Shown here: piece after piece, positions 9,720-21,585 of the stretch
How the letters are laid out: each line of letters opens with the position of its first letter
Position numbering within the stretch: the first letter of the stretch is position 1
Source of the DNA: Oryza sativa Japonica Group
Taxonomy: Eukaryota; Streptophyta; Magnoliopsida; Poales; Poaceae
NCBI RefSeq assembly: GCF_034140825.1
Contig: NC_089037.1
Span: forward strand, 26,427,501 to 26,491,500
DNA: 64,000 nt
Reading direction: 5' to 3'
Translations under genes and position numbers: made by a program
Notes under the pieces: model-generated
What the model was told of the DNA's origin: nothing
The model's input: the letters and a program-made list of their open reading frames with translations, nothing else
Database searches by the model: none

Positions 9720-11390
9720 ATGGATAGGCTGGTGATACCGGAGCCGACGAACGAGGTGGTGGTGCGCGTGGAGCCCGGGAGGCCGGCGAGGGGGGAGCTG
9801 ACGCTGAGGAACGCGATGCACACCATGCCGGTGGCGTTCCGGCTGCAGCCGGCGGTGAGGAGCCGCTTCGCCGTGCGGCCGCACACAGGGATCCTGGCGC
9901 CGCTCGCCGCGGTGACCGTGGAGGTGGTGTACCTGGCGTCCGCGGCGCCGGAGGGGCCCGGTGGTGGTGGGGGAGCCGGCCGCGGGGAGGACGCGTTCCT
10001 CCTGCACAGCGTGGTGGCGCCCGGCGCCGCGGTGCGGGAGCCCGTCACGGCGCTGGACTCGGTGAACCCGGAGTGGTTCTCCGCGAGGAGGAAGCAGGTG
10101 TTCGTGGACAGCGGCATCAGGGCGTGCTTCGTGGGCGCCGCGGTGGCGGCGCGTCTGGTCGAGGCCGGCGCGGTCGAGGCGCTCAGGGAGGTGCTCGACC
10201 GCAGCGAGCCGGAGTGGCGCGCCGCGGACGCCGTCGACGAGTCCGGGCGCACGCTGCTCGACCTCGCCGTCGGCCTCGGCCGCGCTGACATCGTGCAGGT
10301 GCTCCTTGAGTACGGCGCCGACGCCGACAAGCCGAGCCGTGGGCGGACCCCGCTCGAGACAGCCGCGGCCTCCGGCGAGTGCCTCATCGCCGAGCTCCTC
10401 CTAGCAAACGGCGCGACACCGGCGGGCTCCGACGCGCTCCACGTGGCTGCGGCCGCCGGCCACAATGATGTCCTGAAGCTGCTTCTTGGAAAGCCCGCTT
10501 CAGCTTCTCCCTCGTCGGCGTCCTCCGCTTCCTTCTCTTGCTCCTTCACGTCCATTGACGCCGCGGGGAGGGACGGCAAGACTCCTCTGCGGCTAGCGGC
10601 GGAGGCTGGGAGGAGGGACGCCGTGAAGGCGCTCCTCGCCGCGGGCGCGAGAGCCGACGCGAGGTGCGGAGCGGACGGCGGCACCGCGCTCCACGCCGCG
10701 GCGAGGCGCGGGGACGAGGTGATCGCGCGCCTCATTCTCGCGAACGGCGCTGCCGGCACGGCGGCGGTGCGCGACGCGGCGGGGAAGACGGCCTTCGAGA
10801 TCGCCGCCGAGGAGTGCCACGGCGGGCGGATCATGGACTTCCTCGGCCTCGGCGAGGCGATCCTCGCCGCCGCTCGCAAGGGCGAGGCGCGGGCCGTCCG
10901 CCGCGCGGCCGACGGCGGAGCGTCCGTGGAGGGGCGAGACGCGCACGGGTGGACGCCGCTCATGCGCGCCGCGTTCAAGGGCCGCGCCGACACCGTGCGC
11001 GACCTCGTCGACCGCGGCGCCGACATGGACGCTACCGACGCCGAGGGCTACACGGCGCTGCACTGCGCCGCCGAGGCGGGACGCGCCGACGTGGTGGACC
11101 TCCTCCTGAAGAGCGGCGCGAACGCCAAGACCACGACGGTCAAGGGGAGATCCGCCGCGGAGGTCGCGGCCGCCGCCGGCAAGTCCAAGGTGGTTCGTCT
11201 CCTCGAGAAGGCCGGCGGGGTGGGTCGCAAGGAGGTCGCCGAGAAGACGTCGCCGGCGGCCGTGGTGGGGAAGGCGGGGAGCCTGGACAGGAGACGGAGG
11301 GGGAGGAAGGGAAGCAGTGGCGCCATTCGGTTCGGTGGCGGGAAGGACGGGTTTGAAACTGCCGCGGTTGCCGTCGGTTGGTCGCATTAA
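9720..11390 (+). CDS. VAPYRIN-type protein: MSP domain plus ankyrin repeats
   Basis: Intronless, 556 residues from the ATG at 9720. Residues 3-118 are a major-sperm-protein (VAP-like) domain starting MDRLVIPEPTNEVVVRVEPG and containing ELTLRNAMHTMPVAFRLQP. Residues about 175-500 hold some eight ankyrin repeats, including GRTPLETAAASGECLIAELL, GGTALHAAARRGDEVIARLI and GYTALHCAAEAGRADVVDLL, then a basic tail. This order is specific to VAPYRIN, which legumes need for intracellular accommodation of arbuscular mycorrhizal fungi and rhizobia. It binds exocyst and SNARE-type trafficking partners on small endomembrane bodies. The start was chosen because family members begin MDRL. The open frame extends 21 codons further upstream to a TAG, without another ATG. 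Codon use is extremely GC-rich, normal for rice intronless genes. It could be the true orthologue or a VAPYRIN-LIKE paralogue; I cannot tell which. Confidence 0.9.
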   Translation: MDRLVIPEPTNEVVVRVEPGRPARGELTLRNAMHTMPVAFRLQPAVRSRFAVRPHTGILAPLAAVTVEVVYLASAAPEGPGGGGGAGRGEDAFLLHSVVAPGAAVREPVTALDSVNPEWFSARRKQVFVDSGIRACFVGAAVAARLVEAGAVEALREVLDRSEPEWRAADAVDESGRTLLDLAVGLGRADIVQVLLEYGADADKPSRGRTPLETAAASGECLIAELLLANGATPAGSDALHVAAAAGHNDVLKLLLGKPASASPSSASSASFSCSFTSIDAAGRDGKTPLRLAAEAGRRDAVKALLAAGARADARCGADGGTALHAAARRGDEVIARLILANGAAGTAAVRDAAGKTAFEIAAEECHGGRIMDFLGLGEAILAAARKGEARAVRRAADGGASVEGRDAHGWTPLMRAAFKGRADTVRDLVDRGADMDATDAEGYTALHCAAEAGRADVVDLLLKSGANAKTTTVKGRSAAEVAAAAGKSKVVRLLEKAGGVGRKEVAEKTSPAAVVGKAGSLDRRRRGRKGSSGAIRFGGGKDGFETAAVAVGWSH

Positions 11391-13849
11391 TGTCGCACTT
11401 CAAACTGAGGTGGCCATTTGGATTTTGGAAGATTCAGATGGGTGAGTTGGAAATTGTGATTAGTTTTGGGTGAGAGGTGATTACTGATATGTCTCCGGGG
11501 AATGTTTAAATGTGTTTTTATGTAGTATATATTGTGGTATACATACATTTTGTAAAAATTAATTCTCTTAGAACAGTAGTAATAATTATAGTTCAAAGGT
11601 TTTACTTTTTGTTTGTTGTTATTGTCAGATTTCTTACTAGAATGGTAGGGCCAAGACGGTCCGAATTGTTGTAAAATAGTGGGAATTAACTTTTAATTAG
11701 TTGTTCCATGTTGGGTTAAGAAAGAAAATGATGAAAATTATACGTCGACGATTCAATTCCAATAAATATGTTTTTTTCAAACAATATACACAGTCTATAA
11801 ATCAAAATTAGACGTGCCTGCATCAGATGTCTGATCTCTAGTGAAACGTACGTCTTGTAGTGTTTTATCATTTAGTGAAAAGTATTTCAGTGCTTCGTAA
11901 AATATGTTTCAAGCACATAGACACTAAACAATGTTGATTGTAACACCAAGAACCCAGTACGTACAACATTGAACAAAACCGATTGCATCACAATGGAAAT
12001 AATGTGTGCAACAAAAAAAATATTAATTGCAACATCAACAAAACAATGAGATGATGATGGACACAACGCAGAATGCACATCGTATGCAGTATCTGAGTAG
12101 AACACTACGAGATAAAACAATGGATTGCAACAAACCTACCGCGTTTGCCTTATATTATCTACTCCGATAGTCGGGTACACCTTTTTCCTCTACTCCAATG
12201 ATTGGGTTTGCATTCTTCCTCCACTCGGGTGGTTAGATATTGGCTTCCCACAATATCACCTCTTAGGGAGGCGACACAACAAAGCGAGCTCGCAATAATT
12301 GAACCTACTCGTCTCCCTAGTTTCACCATCTTCCACATGGATAGAGAAAGAAGAGAGAGCAAAGGAGATAGAGAACAAAACAGAGGGATGAGAGCAAATG
12401 GGTTATGATATTTCTTGCTATGTTGGACACCCACACCGAACATATTTCATTGTAAATTATTTTTAACCTTACATGATATAAATATACCATTTATATTCAT
12501 TGGAAATGGATTTTTTAAGGCATTGTTTTGGAGTAGTATGGACTTGTTTACTCATCAAGACGTTACGAGAGTGAGTTGCTAAGAGGCAACATTTTTTTTT
12601 ATGCGGGGAAACATATTTTGTTCATGTTGTCTTTTTTTTTAAGGTTGTGTGCATCTTGATGTAGGGACTAGGTGTAATTTCATATTTAATGAAATATATA
12701 TATTATCTTAAGAAAAAGAAAAGAAGCCGGGTTTATTTTCCAGGATGATTTAAGTCTATCAGTAGTTTGGCGTCAACGAGGGGTATCGGGTACATAAGGT
12801 ACCCAGTTGATCAAACTCTCATTTGTATTCACCATACGTACAACTTCTTCTCGAGCAAACAAGAAGGGCCAATACTCATATTCTGGAGTACTAACTTATT
12901 CTCAATTGTCATGTTGGAAAAAGGCATCGGTGCTACTTGATGCTAGTTGCATTCTACTCGTATTATTTGGCAGTACCAAATCACGTGCTACCTTCACACA
13001 TCACTCTCTTCTTTTTTATGCACAGACACCATCAAGCTGCTACATGTTTTTTTTTTCAAAAAGTAATTTTCATAAAATTAGTGATCCATATTTAGCACCT
13101 GACACATAATCTAGGTATTATCATTATATAGTTTCATAGAATTACACCGTTAACTAATTTGACAAGCTACTATAGCAAAATGAAAAAAAAAATGCTCCAC
13201 TAGGACGTCTAAAACTTTTATATATCGACTTCGTAAAATTCAAGATTTAGTCATATAATTCATAAATATAATAAATTAATGAGCACTTAGTCAATCGTGT
13301 GGTTTTATGAAATTTCTATTATAAATATTTGAGGTTATGTGTGTAATATCAAAATTTGGTCAGTTTAAGAAATGTGGGGTCTGGAGGGGGTGGTTCGATT
13401 TTGGAGGAACTTCATAAAAATTCCAAAATAAGCTAGTATAGCGAGTGGTTAAGTACTCGGGGAAAAAATTGAAAACTTTTAATCTGGACGGTTTTCCTTT
13501 TTCAAACTGCAACTTCGCAAGCTGCTTTGAAAAACGTTGCCGCTACCAAAAACAATTTTTTGTCCTACCTCCGAAGCTCCAAGGGGAAAAAGCATGGCTC
13601 GTGCTGGCAACGGGGAACCGGTGATCTTCCCAAGGAGATCCAACGGCCAGGATCGTCTACCAGGCTGTGCAGCCGGCCATGATTCGAGGCAAGTGTCTGT
13701 GGCCTCAAAAGAAGAGAACGCAACGGGAAGAACGGGCCTAGGGTGAGTCAGCCCGGGTACAAATGAAATAGGCCCATTTAGTACCGTACCACGTTGCACA
13801 TTTCGTAGAGAATTTACTAGTCCGTGCCATTTTCATGGTATACTCGACC
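11391..13849. other. 3' UTR and intergenic sequence
   Basis: The first 200-300 bases are the probable 3' UTR of the ankyrin gene. Beyond that the sequence is AT-rich. Segments near 11870-12130 repeat TTGCAAC/GTTGCAA-type phrases, which suggests decayed transposon sequence, but no ends can be fixed. No open frame has protein-like content. Confidence 0.4.
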
Positions 13850-14262
13850 TTACAAAAATAAATCGCTATTTGAGTATAGCATCAAAATTTACGTTTTTTT
13901 GTTTTATAGCACCGAAAGTTACCGATTCACTTTAATAGCACCTAAAGTTCACTCTGTTCCCATTTTTAGCACTTCCGTCAATTTTTCCGTCCATCTTGAT
14001 CGTTATTGATCTAGCCACACACACGATATGACATTTCTACCCCTCATTGACATGTATTATACTTGTACTTGTGAGGGGTAGAAACGTCATATCGTGTGTG
14101 TGGCTAGATCAATAATAATCAAGACGGATGGAAAACGATCGAGAATTGACGGAAGTGTTAAAAATGGAAACATGGTGAATTTTGGATGCTATTAAAGTGA
14201 ACCGGTAACTTTCGGTGCTATAAAATTAAAAACGTGAACTTTCGATGCTATATAACCAATTT
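13850..14262. mobile_element. Long fold-back MITE (about 190-bp arms)
   Basis: Left arm: TATAGCACCGAAAGTTACCG, TTCACTTTAATAGCACC, CACTTCCGTCAATT and ATCTAGCCACACACACGATA, in order. The right arm repeats all of these in inverse order and orientation, separated by a loop of about 20-30 bp near 14050. The whole element can fold into one hairpin. The tips are diverged, so the boundaries are approximate. The element at 30232-31036 has the same terminal phrases. Confidence 0.8.
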
Positions 14263-15682
14263 TGCCACGAATGAATATATGAGCTGTTCTTCTATTTTCA
14301 AAAGAAAAAGAAAGTATAATGAAATGCAATGTTCAAATAAATTAACCCCTGTACGGATTTGTTAATGTGTTTTTAATGTGAAAATGCACTGGTGGTATTT
14401 GCTAGCTTTATAATCTCGGTCTGGAGCATAGAAGATATTTTTCACCCAAAATAAGTTCCATGTTCCGAATATGGAACTCACAGCGTGAATGCATGATACT
14501 TACATTTATAGAGGAGTAATAGGTAAACTTACATATTCCTCCCCATCATTTGGCTTATTCGAGGAATAAGCCAAATAAAATATTTGCAAACAAAAAATAA
14601 TTTATGAATAAAATCTTTTATATACATGTTCTTAAGATCTAAAAACAAAGGCCGTAAAATAAACTACGATGAAAAAAAACCAAAATCAATTTAACTGATA
14701 AGTATAAATATAAGTGAAAAGATGGGACCGCTAGAATTGATTTGAATTGCTCGCCTATAGATGAACCTGTACGAAAAATAAATGGCAAGTTTTCAGTGGA
14801 GTACATATAAATAAGCAATGCAAAGTATGTTCTCGCTGTTTTATAGTACCACATAATTATAAACAAGTAAAACTGCAGGACATATGCCCCTCTTGTATGT
14901 TCAGTAACAGTAGTATTATAGCTTATTTATTTATTTATTTTTTGAATATTTACCCAAACCACAGATTAAGGAATAATTTTTGTTCAGTGTTAGAGCTATT
15001 ACCCATAGTTTCAATCGACGAGATATACCAGACAATATTTGCTTTAAAAGTCCATCAAGTAGTAATACACATTTTAGCATTTTCTCACACACATATTTTA
15101 GCAAGCTTTTGGAAAAAAAAAGGGCACATTTTGTTTTTTTCCGAAACAACATTGTACGGCAAAGCAAACTGTATGCCTCACCAAAAAAAGGCATGAAACA
15201 AAAAAAAAACCAAAAAAAAAAAGAGAGGAAAGCAAAGGGCTTCACTATTTTGGGGCTTTTTGACCATCCGATGATCTATTCCCATTCCATTCTTTCCATT
15301 CTGTTGCACGTCAAAGTACAGGGAATCGCGGTGGGCCACGGAACAAAACAAAGCTATACCCCCCCCCCCCCAGGCCCCCCCCCCCACACACACACACGAG
15401 AGACACACCCCAGCCAGGGCCAGGGTGCAGTGCAAACAAACCCTAGCTAGCCGGACCCGCTCCCTGATCCGGTGCGCCCGGTCAAACCCCGAGCCGCCCC
15501 ACCCGGTCACGCCCCTCCCCTCCTCCCCTTCTTCCCCCACCCTGCCCCCACCCCCTCGTCGGACCGCCGCCGCCGCCGCCGCGGACGCCGCCGACGACGA
15601 CGCAGCTGTCGGGTGAAATATCTCCCGGCGTCGATCGCCTCTCGTTGCTTCCCTGTGTAATCGGGGGGGGGGGGGGGCGGCG
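14263..15682. other. Intergenic and 5' UTR/promoter of the FAR1-type gene
   Basis: AT-rich until about 15350, then C-rich with two poly-C runs near 15360-15385 and a (CCG)n-rich leader. No TATA box is evident. The long minus-strand frame through this region is a shadow of the GC-rich first exon downstream. Confidence 0.5.
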
Positions 15683-15736
15683 ATGGGGCGGTCGTGGAGG
15701 AGGCTCTCTTCTCTGGATGGATTGATGAGGGGTTGA
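15683..15736 (+). promoter_or_regulatory. uORF and G-run in the FAR1-type gene leader
   Basis: A 15-base G run (15663-15677) is followed by an upstream ATG at 15683 with a 17-codon frame ending TGA at 15734-15736. It closes 47 bases before the main ATG and could lower translation. The G-rich run could form a quadruplex in the mRNA. Both are inferences from sequence. Confidence 0.45.
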
Positions 15737-15783
15737 TCTCGGAGGGGGGGTTGGCGCGCGTTTGGGTTGGGGGGACGGGTGGT

Positions 15784-18700
15784 ATGGAGAGAGGAGGAGG
15801 AGGGGGAGGAGGAGGAGGAGGAGGGGTGGTGGGGAGCGAGCAGGGGACGCCCGAGAGCGAAATGGGAGATGGCGACAACGACAGCGTGGACTACGCCGCG
15901 GAGATGGAGGCGGACGCCGCCGGGAACGGCTCGGCGGCGGCGGCGGCGTACGCGGCGCGGGCCGGCGTCTACGACGGCGTCGACCCGTTCGAGGGGATGG
16001 AGTTCGACGACGAGGAGGACGCGTGGACCTTCTACAATGTCTACGCCCACCGCGTCGGTTTCAGCACCAGGATCAGCGTCATGCACCGCTCGCGGAGGGA
16101 CGGCTCCATCATGTCGCGCCAGTTCGTCTGCGCCAAGGAGGGCTTCCGCACCTACCGCGGGAAGAACGAGGTCTCCCCAGTCGCCGCCGGCAGCGGCGAG
16201 GACAGCGGGAGGGGCCGCCGGACTCGGGCTGTCACGAGGGTTGGGTGCAAGGCAATGATCCGGGTGAAGAAGCAGGACAATGGCCGGTGGGCGGTCACCA
16301 AGCTTGAGACCGCGCATAACCATCCTCTGGTCCCTCCCAACCAGGCACACTGCCTGCGCCCTCACAAGCCACTCTCAGAGTGCGGGAAACAGCGTCAATT
16401 TGGGATTCCTCGAAATGGTGGTATGCTTCTCGCTATTGAGCCTCCGCCACCACCCATTTCACCGCCCATGCCGCAGACAAGCGTTCTTCAAGTGGTTCCC
16501 CATTATACTAGGGATGGTATTGGAGATCATGCACGAGTAATTCTGGATTATGTCAAGCGCATGCAAGCTGAAGACCCAGCTTTCTTTTATGCCATGCAAT
16601 TTATTGATGGGCATCCAGTAGGTAATATCTTTTGGGCTGATGCAAGAGCAAGGATGGCGTACAAACACTTTGGGGATGCCGTATTCTTGGATGACTACTG
16701 CAAAAGGAACAAGTATCAGCTCCCACTTGTTGCATTCACCGGAGTTAATCACCACTGCCAGCCCGTCCTATTTGGTTGTGCGATCATTGGGGATAACTCG
16801 GAGGCTTCCTTTGTTTGGTTATTTGAGACACTTCTCTTGGCAATGTCTGGTCACCATCCTGATTCTCTTACCACGGAGCATGATAGTGCCATACAATTGG
16901 CTGCCCTTAAGGTCCTTCCCCGAACTAGGCACCGTTTCTGCAGGTGGCACATCTTGAATGAAACACACGATAAGTTATCACACTTATCTGATGAATTTCC
17001 GTCCTTACATGAGGAGCTTGTCAATTGTATCAACATGCCTGAGACAATTGATGAGTTTGAAGTAAACTTTAAGGCATTAATTTCTAAGGTTGGCCCAGGA
17101 AATAGCGAGTGGCTCTATTCAGTGTATAATTGCCGTCAACATTGGGTCCCCGTGTACTTGAGGGATACATTTTTTGGTGACGAGTCATCAAAGGAGGAGT
17201 GTGCAAGCAGGAGTTCATTTTTCGATGGTTATATCAGTGCAAAAACTGATCCACAGTCATTCATCCAGCAGTATGAAAAGGCTCTGGACTGTTGTTATGA
17301 GAAGGAGGTGAAGGAAGAATTTGAGACAAAGTACTCACTTCCAGAAATCAAGACATCATCTCCTATTGAGAAACAAGGCGCAGACTTATACACGAGGTCA
17401 ATGTTTTTGAAATTCCAACAGGAACTTGTTGATGCCTCTGTTTCCTCTCTGGAAGTAATGAAGGAGGATGGCAAATCTCGCATATATAAAGTGACCAAAT
17501 CTGCAGGAAGTGAGAAGCCTCATATGGTTGAATTCAATTCTTTTGGAAGTTCTGCAACATGTAGCTGTCAGATGTTTGAACATTTAGGTATTGTCTGTAG
17601 GCACATACTTACTGTCTTTGGCACACAAGGTGTATCTTCACTTCCTTCCCAGTACATTGTAAAAAGGTGGACTAAATATGCCATGGAAAGAAGTCCAGAC
17701 AAGAAAATTGATGAAGTTAGCAAAGTCAATGAGCCCAAGGAGGAGCAAAAAAGTGGTGCCGAAGATGGTGAGCAATCTCAGACATGGCGCTACAACAGTT
17801 TATGTCGCGAAGCACTTAGATATGCTGAAGAAGGAGCATCATCAGTAGAGGTTTATATTGTAGCAATGCAGGCTCTTCAAGAGGCTGCAAACAAGGTCAA
17901 TATGGCAAAAAGAGGTATCGGACAGGTAGCACCAAATGCACCATTGGCAGTGATGCCAATTGCAGCCCAACTACCAGCTGAAGGCTTCAGAAATGTCCCG
18001 GAGATTAGTTTTAATCAGAGAAAGAAGAGAAAAAGGAATTCAAACAACAAAACAACAGAGAATTCATCAAATCAACTTATGTATCTACAACAGCCTGTCA
18101 ATTTTTTGTTTGTTGCTCCTGGTACATCAAGTGGTCCACAAGGGCCTTCTCAAATAGTTGCTGCAGTTCCTGTTTCTTCGAGTGCGCCACACGGTCAGAC
18201 GTCTAGTGCAAACCACCCAAGTGATGGAAATACCACATCCTGTTCTGTAGCTGCTCAAAAAAATTCCGACTTGTCCAACTACAGTGGATCAGCACCTTCT
18301 TTGGGAAATGTTGTGCCAGAAGGAGAAATTAAATCTTCAGGGTTTGCTTCACAAATAAAAGAGGTAATTTTCTATAGTGACTGCCAGAAGTTTCATATTC
18401 TATGCATTTGCTTTTAGTATCATGCTTAGGATAACCAAGGATTATAACCTAAATATATACTTCGTCCATTCTTTTGTCGATGATTTTTATGGAGAGTTTC
18501 TTGTTATTTCATAAGTGATATTCAACATTTACATTTCCGGTACAAATATAATCATATCTTCCTAAACTACCATTTTCTTGTTTGATATGCACTCCCATTG
18601 ATGACTTGCACTATTGGTAGGGCCTCTTAGGATGAATAAATTTAGAGAGAATATACTCTATGCCACTGAGTTTGTCATAGTTCTCAATAAATTGCCATTT

Positions 18701-21585
18701 ACATTGCCCCTTTCTATAGTATAATGACGATTTTATCAATTGTTCTACAATATGTCATTGGGCTGAGCTTTTTTTTTTCTTCCCGAAATACCCTTTGAGA
18801 CATACAAGATTAACAATTGATTTATCTCATTACAAGTTTCAATGAAATATGGGAATTTTTATCTAGACTCCTTACACAACATTGAAATTTGTATATAAGT
18901 TTCAAGTTTTTTTTGGGTATTTTTATTTTTAAAATATTTTTTGTGTGATATATGAGAGAGAAATTGCTTACACAAAAGATAATAGCACAAAATTATTTTG
19001 TGTAGCATATAAAAGATGATTTACATTAAAAACAAAAATGCAAAAATATATTTTATATAGCATATAACAGATAAATTGTATCTTACAAAAAAGTAGAAAT
19101 GCAAGAATTTTGAAACTTTTACACAAACCTCCACATTGTGTAAAGATGCTACATTAAAAAATCATTTTTTTTGAAACTTCTGATAGGATAAATCATATTT
19201 AATGAGGTATCAAGAAACACATTTAATAGGTTTATGTTACTCATCATGCGCATATATTATGGTTACAAGAGACACTATTGGTAGGGCTTGAACATCTTTT
19301 CTGTTTTGTATTTCCATTTTAGATTGTGGTCTGTCATCTAAATTTTTTATCAACGAACAGTGGGGTTCATGCAGGCAATATTATGGTCACATATAACCAA
19401 TGAATGATAATTCTGTTTACAGTTGAGCACAATGAGACATATTATTCCCTTTGCTTCTTGCCCTGCATCTCCTATTGTTCCTATTTTTCCTTTTTCTGTC
19501 GCATCATGACATCAAAATGAACACTATATAAAGCTTTTCTTTGTTCATTCATTTGAGCTTGCTGATTGATTGGGTATACCATTATGGAAAAGGATTAGTG
19601 AAGCTTTACCTGAAGCATGACTGCTTTTAGGGAGAATATTAGCTTTTTACTTGAGTGATCGTAGAGATCTGATCATTTTTGAATTTAGCTATAAATGATA
19701 TTGTAAAGAAGGGTTATTTAATCATCGTGTTGTGCTTAATATTCTCACTTTTGTGTACTTAATTAATAATGTTAAAAAAATATCTGATGGTCCAGATAAA
19801 AATATTGGTGGGGATCATTAATAGGATTAACTATGTGAGAGAACCAAGGTTTTAGGTCACATTTTAGTATGCATTTAATAAACAAGTGTTGATTTGTAAC
19901 TCAGTTTTTCCAATTTGTTTTGTGACATGCTCACTTTCTCAGATTTACCCCGTTACTCATTAATACCTTGCAGATAATCTTGAAACTTTCACCTGTTCTG
20001 TATAGCAAGCTTAATACACTATGAAAATGACATTGATATGGTCAATTCATTTGAAATGGGAGCTGTCACTTTTTGGTAATTTATACGAACTTCTATTGCT
20101 GATATTTTGGGTATGGTATGTTTGTTTGGTATCAATTCTGTGTGTTTACAAATACCCCCAATGTTCGGTAGTTTATGAGAACTCGGGATTATTTATCTTT
20201 TTAAGTGATCTTTTTGGTTAATCGGGGGCATTCTCCCCTAGCTGTAACTTACCAACCAAATTTGTGTTTGTAGCCCAACAGCTGTAACCTACTTGGAGGT
20301 GAAAATTTAGATCCCAGTCAATAGTTCTGGAAGGCCTTATGCTATTGAAACATCTCCCTTTCATTTAAGGAAAATCAACTGGTTTATTATTGAAGATTTT
20401 TTTTCATTCAATTTCGCCTGTGATATCATTGTCCGGAACATAACTATTACATTAGCTGTAATTTTACTTTGTGTGGTTTGATCAGAAAACATTTTTATCA
20501 GTCTTTATGTGTTGCTTACTATTACATTACACTTTTGTATTTCTAGTCCTCTTAGAAAAACCAAGTGAGTTGCCTTCAGGCAATACAAGATCTAATATGG
20601 CGGCCAGTTATTTTTGATTCATTTATCCAAGACCCAGCTTATAGACCTTGCCAATCTGCTTATTTTAGCTCCAAGTATAGCTTATTTATCAGTCTTCAAG
20701 ACACTGATCTTGATGAATTCTGCAGAGTCATGAATTGTCCCAAGGTAATGGCAACAAGGGAAACAACGTGAACATGGCAAGTTCTACATCCTCGCCACAG
20801 CTTGTGACAGTCCCGGTTGGACTGTGCTTGCCTTCAATGGACAGCTCGAAGATATCTGCAGGTTTCTTTTGACACTATTATACTTCGCTACTCAAATATG
20901 TTGATGTCCCTAACATCTAGTGCCAGTTGTGCATACAGATTTTGCCAATTATTGCAAATCATCCTCGCTGTTAAGTTTGTGCCATGACATATATATATGT
21001 TTGTTTCATTGGTGCATGCTAGTAATTTGACTGTTTAAATATGAATACTTATCGACAATTCTTCTGACTGAAACTCATTTACATCTTATTGTCGATGCAG
21101 ATGCGATTAATTCTACGAACTCTGGCAGCATGATTAGCAATGGCAATGTGTCATTCGGTCTTTGTCAATCTCAATCTACCAATGCTGATCCTCGGTCAAC
21201 TCCCGAGGGTTCTTCTATTAGGGCAGCAGCCATCGCAGCAGGTGCACGCATTGCATCTCCATCTGATGCCGCTTCAATCATAAAAGCGGCACAGTCAAAA
21301 GGTGCTATCCACATTAGGCCTGGAGAAGGCGTCCCAAATTATCTGAAACCATTAGCCCCACAACCGCTCTCCTCGCTACCACCAGGCAGCATACCCAATT
21401 CAGTGCATCCTTCCTCAAGCCATGCACAACCAGGACAGTGCAGCTTTGGTGATTCTGCAGCAGCAAAGGATGCAATTTTTGGTTCCACAGACAGCAGTGA
21501 TGACGATGAGTATGATGAAGATGATGACACTGACGATAACGATGAAGATGAGGGGATAACCGGTGACGAGGTGGAGCAAGAATAA
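15784..21585 (+). CDS. FAR1/FHY3-family transcription factor
   Basis: Three coding exons: 15784-18363, 20726-20861 and 21101-21585, all with GT-AG introns and a continuous frame, giving 1066 residues. Domains: Gly-rich start; FAR1 zinc-finger DNA-binding domain (about 75-185, with VCAKEGFRTYRGK and TAHNHPLVPP); MULE transposase core (about 300-405, with LPLVAFTGVNHH and RTRHRFCRWHI); SWIM zinc finger (about 592-612, CSCQMFEHLGIVCRH); a basic KKRKR segment; and a C-terminal IRAAAIAAGARIAS motif followed by an Asp/Glu tail. The family descends from Mutator-like transposases and acts in the nucleus in phytochrome A signalling, the clock and stress. The position equivalent to the second transposase Asp (usually TDxD) reads TEHD. 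The ATG at 15784 is the first in frame; family alignment would also allow the Met at 15862. Reading into intron 1 adds 17 codons and then a stop at 18415, which would make a shorter form. Confidence 0.92.
18364..20725 (+). other. Large intron 1 of the FAR1-type gene
   Basis: 2362 bases of AT-rich sequence between GAG|GTAATT and TGCAG|AGTCAT. It contains no recognisable gene. No complete mobile element with clear ends was found in it. Confidence 0.7.

Noticed and set aside
9653-11026. 457-codon minus-strand frame over the VAPYRIN-like gene
   Set aside because: Very GC-rich genes lack stops on the opposite strand. The translation is Ser/Ala/Arg-rich without domains, while the plus strand has clear MSP and ankyrin domains.
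15694-15783. FAR1 start 30 codons upstream of 15784
   Set aside because: That frame begins with GTG and has no ATG before 15784.
15178-16365. 395-codon minus-strand frame across the FAR1 leader and first exon
   Set aside because: GC-rich shadow. The plus strand carries the conserved FAR1 domain.
21130-21585. Separate 151-codon gene downstream of the FAR1-type gene
   Set aside because: It joins in frame to the FAR1 exons through consensus splice sites at 18363/20726 and 20861/21101, so I treat it as the last exon. cDNA could overturn this.
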